Positions 41,649 through 42,587 of a stretch of DNA of 42,587 nucleotides are shown here, piece by piece. The DNA is taken from NCBI GenBank assembly GCA_001465015.1, contig LNEO01000076.1, forward strand, positions 1 to 42,587. Direction: 5' to 3'. Made by a program: the position numbers and the translations under genes. Below the pieces are notes generated by a model, which searched no databases, was not told where the DNA came from, and was given only the letters and a program-made list of their open reading frames with translations. Source of the DNA: Deltaproteobacteria bacterium Ga0077539. GTDB taxonomy: Bacteria > Myxococcota_A > Polyangia > Polyangiales > Ga0077539. Each line of letters opens with the position of its first letter. Position 1 is the stretch's first letter.

Positions 41649-42340
41649 CGCGAGACCGAGAGCACGACGACGCGGCCTGTGCTCGTGGGCGTGGTTCTCT
41701 CGTGAACGAGCTTTGCGAGCGCGAGCGACCGCCTCGCCTCGGCGAGCTCTTCGTCGGCGCGGGCTCCCTTGATGAACAGCAGCCTCGCTCCGGATTTCGC
41801 GAAGGGCGCGGTCCACGGGATGAGCTCGTCGATCTTCGCGACGGCGCGCGCGGTCACCGCGTCGAACTTCTTCGCGAGGGGCGGTCGCGCCAGGGCCTCT
41901 GCGCGCTCGGCGCGAACGGTCACGTTGGTGAGCGACAGACTCCGCGCGACCTCTTCGAGAAACCAGGCTTTCTTCTTGGTGGCCTCGACGAGCGTGAAGC
42001 GCAGATCGCTGCGTACGATCGCCAGCGGAATCGCAGGAACTCCTCCGCCCGACCCAACGTCGATGACCGACGCTCCTGCGCCGAGCGATTCGAGCTCGGG
42101 CAGCAGCGAGAGAGCGTCGAGCGCGTGTCGCGTCCACGCTTCGTTCTCGTTGGTGATCGCGGTGAGGTTCATCCGCTCGTTCATCGCGAGCAGCATCGCG
42201 AGAAACGCTGCGATCTTCTTGGTGGCGCCGTCATCGAGCGCGACGCCGAGCGTCCCGAGCGCGGCCGCGAAGCCCTCGGGCACCGCGAGCGGCGTGGTCT
42301 CGGGAAACGATAGCGGCTCTCGCGTCTGTTCGCGGCTCAT
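41645..42340 (-). CDS. rsmG: 16S rRNA (guanine527-N7)-methyltransferase
   Basis: This 231-aa enzyme methylates G527 of 16S rRNA; loss in other bacteria gives low-level streptomycin resistance. ATG 42340 (MSREQTREPL) is preferred to an upstream in-frame start. Motifs are M-N-L-T-A-I (residues 57-62), R-H-A-L-D-A-L (71-77) and the SAM-binding V-I-D-V-G-S-G-G-G-V-P-A-I-P (92-105). A-R-A-V-A-K-I-D-E-L follows, with the final K-G sequence. Length is normal. In many bacteria rsmG adjoins mnmG and parAB; here it leads two glycosyltransferases instead. Confidence 0.95.
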   Translation of the reverse strand: MSREQTREPLSFPETTPLAVPEGFAAALGTLGVALDDGATKKIAAFLAMLLAMNERMNLTAITNENEAWTRHALDALSLLPELESLGAGASVIDVGSGGGVPAIPLAIVRSDLRFTLVEATKKKAWFLEEVARSLSLTNVTVRAERAEALARPPLAKKFDAVTARAVAKIDELIPWTAPFAKSGARLLFIKGARADEELAEARRSLALAKLVHERTTPTSTGRVVVLSVSR

Positions 42341-42412
42341 CGAAGCGGTCGAGAGCAGTACCACGCCGAGCGCTACGTCGTCCCTGGCTCGTTGGGGCGG
42401 ACGTCGCTCGCT

Positions 42413-42587
42413 CTATCCGATGAGGCCTTCGTGGGTCTCGATGTGGTTCACGAGCGCGACGCCGCCAGCGACGATCCCCGCGAGCAACACGACCGAGAGC
42501 CCTGGAATCAGCGAGATCAACCACACGCCCACGCCGAGCCCTGCGACGACACGCTTGTGCGCTCCCATCCAGTTCAGGCGCGCGCGC
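42413..42587 (-). CDS. Small membrane protein, C-terminal part or short gene at the right edge
   Basis: On the minus strand a frame is open from the window end to TAG at 42415-42413. It contains an internal ATG at 42568 giving 51 residues (MGAHKRVVAGLGVGVWLIS and onward). Two hydrophobic segments are separated by a short turn (IPGLS), and the end is polar (NHIETHEGLIG). Sequence before the ATG is also open (RLNW), so this may be the end of a longer membrane protein. I recognise no family. Confidence 0.5.
   Translation of the reverse strand, partial: RARLNWMGAHKRVVAGLGVGVWLISLIPGLSVVLLAGIVAGGVALVNHIETHEGLIG

Overview
This is a high-GC chromosomal window with strong third-position GC bias. It reads as a myxobacterium-like member of the Myxococcota: OmpA proteins with thrombospondin type-3 repeats, paired TolQ/TolR-type motor genes, a complete rod-shape operon and dense, often 4-bp-overlapping gene pairs all fit. 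That placement is inference from gene content; no 16S rRNA gene or other strong marker lies in the window. I see no tRNA, rRNA, CRISPR array or insertion sequence.

Layout, left to right. (1) 1-2661: the end of one OmpA-family protein and a complete 699-aa OmpA protein with calcium-binding type TSP3 repeats. (2) 2701-4924: a DUF1232 protein convergent with a DUF2207-like membrane protein. (3) 5013-7257: a tightly overlapping three-gene operon of an unknown protein, a FliH/SctL-type stator protein and a site-2 protease, facing a Fur-family regulator (7244-7711). (4) 7769-13502: an unknown single-pass membrane protein, then two divergent ion-channel motor cassettes, each one TolQ/ExbB plus two TolR/ExbD genes, around a 743-bp control region with a striking symmetrical site layout. 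A putative outer-membrane barrel follows (13816-15099). (5) 15139-18487: pyruvate dehydrogenase E1 alpha, E1 beta and E2, without E3. (6) 18592-22020: a small unknown gene, a HemX/CcsA-like membrane protein, hemA and hemC (early tetrapyrrole synthesis). (7) 22692-32337: the elongasome locus, with mreB separated from mreC-mreD-mrdA-rodA by about 4 kb holding a frame-disrupted HEAT-like gene, an sdpR-sdpI pair with a clear palindromic operator, and a YdcF/DUF218 gene. (8) 32393-38865: an MscS channel fused to a cyclic-nucleotide-binding domain, a TPR protein, a nitrilase-family amidase and a PQQ-type beta-propeller protein. (9) 39097-42587: two tandem paralogous GT-C glycosyltransferases translationally coupled to rsmG, then the end of a small membrane protein.

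Most of the window is envelope biology: cell-wall elongation, proton-motive-force-driven motors, outer-membrane anchoring, mechanosensing and glycosylation. The best candidates for something undescribed are the back-to-back motor cassettes with their shared control region, and the operon joining an orphan FliH/SctL protein to a site-2 protease. Start codons were chosen from ribosome-binding sites, signal peptides and overlaps; several remain uncertain and are flagged.
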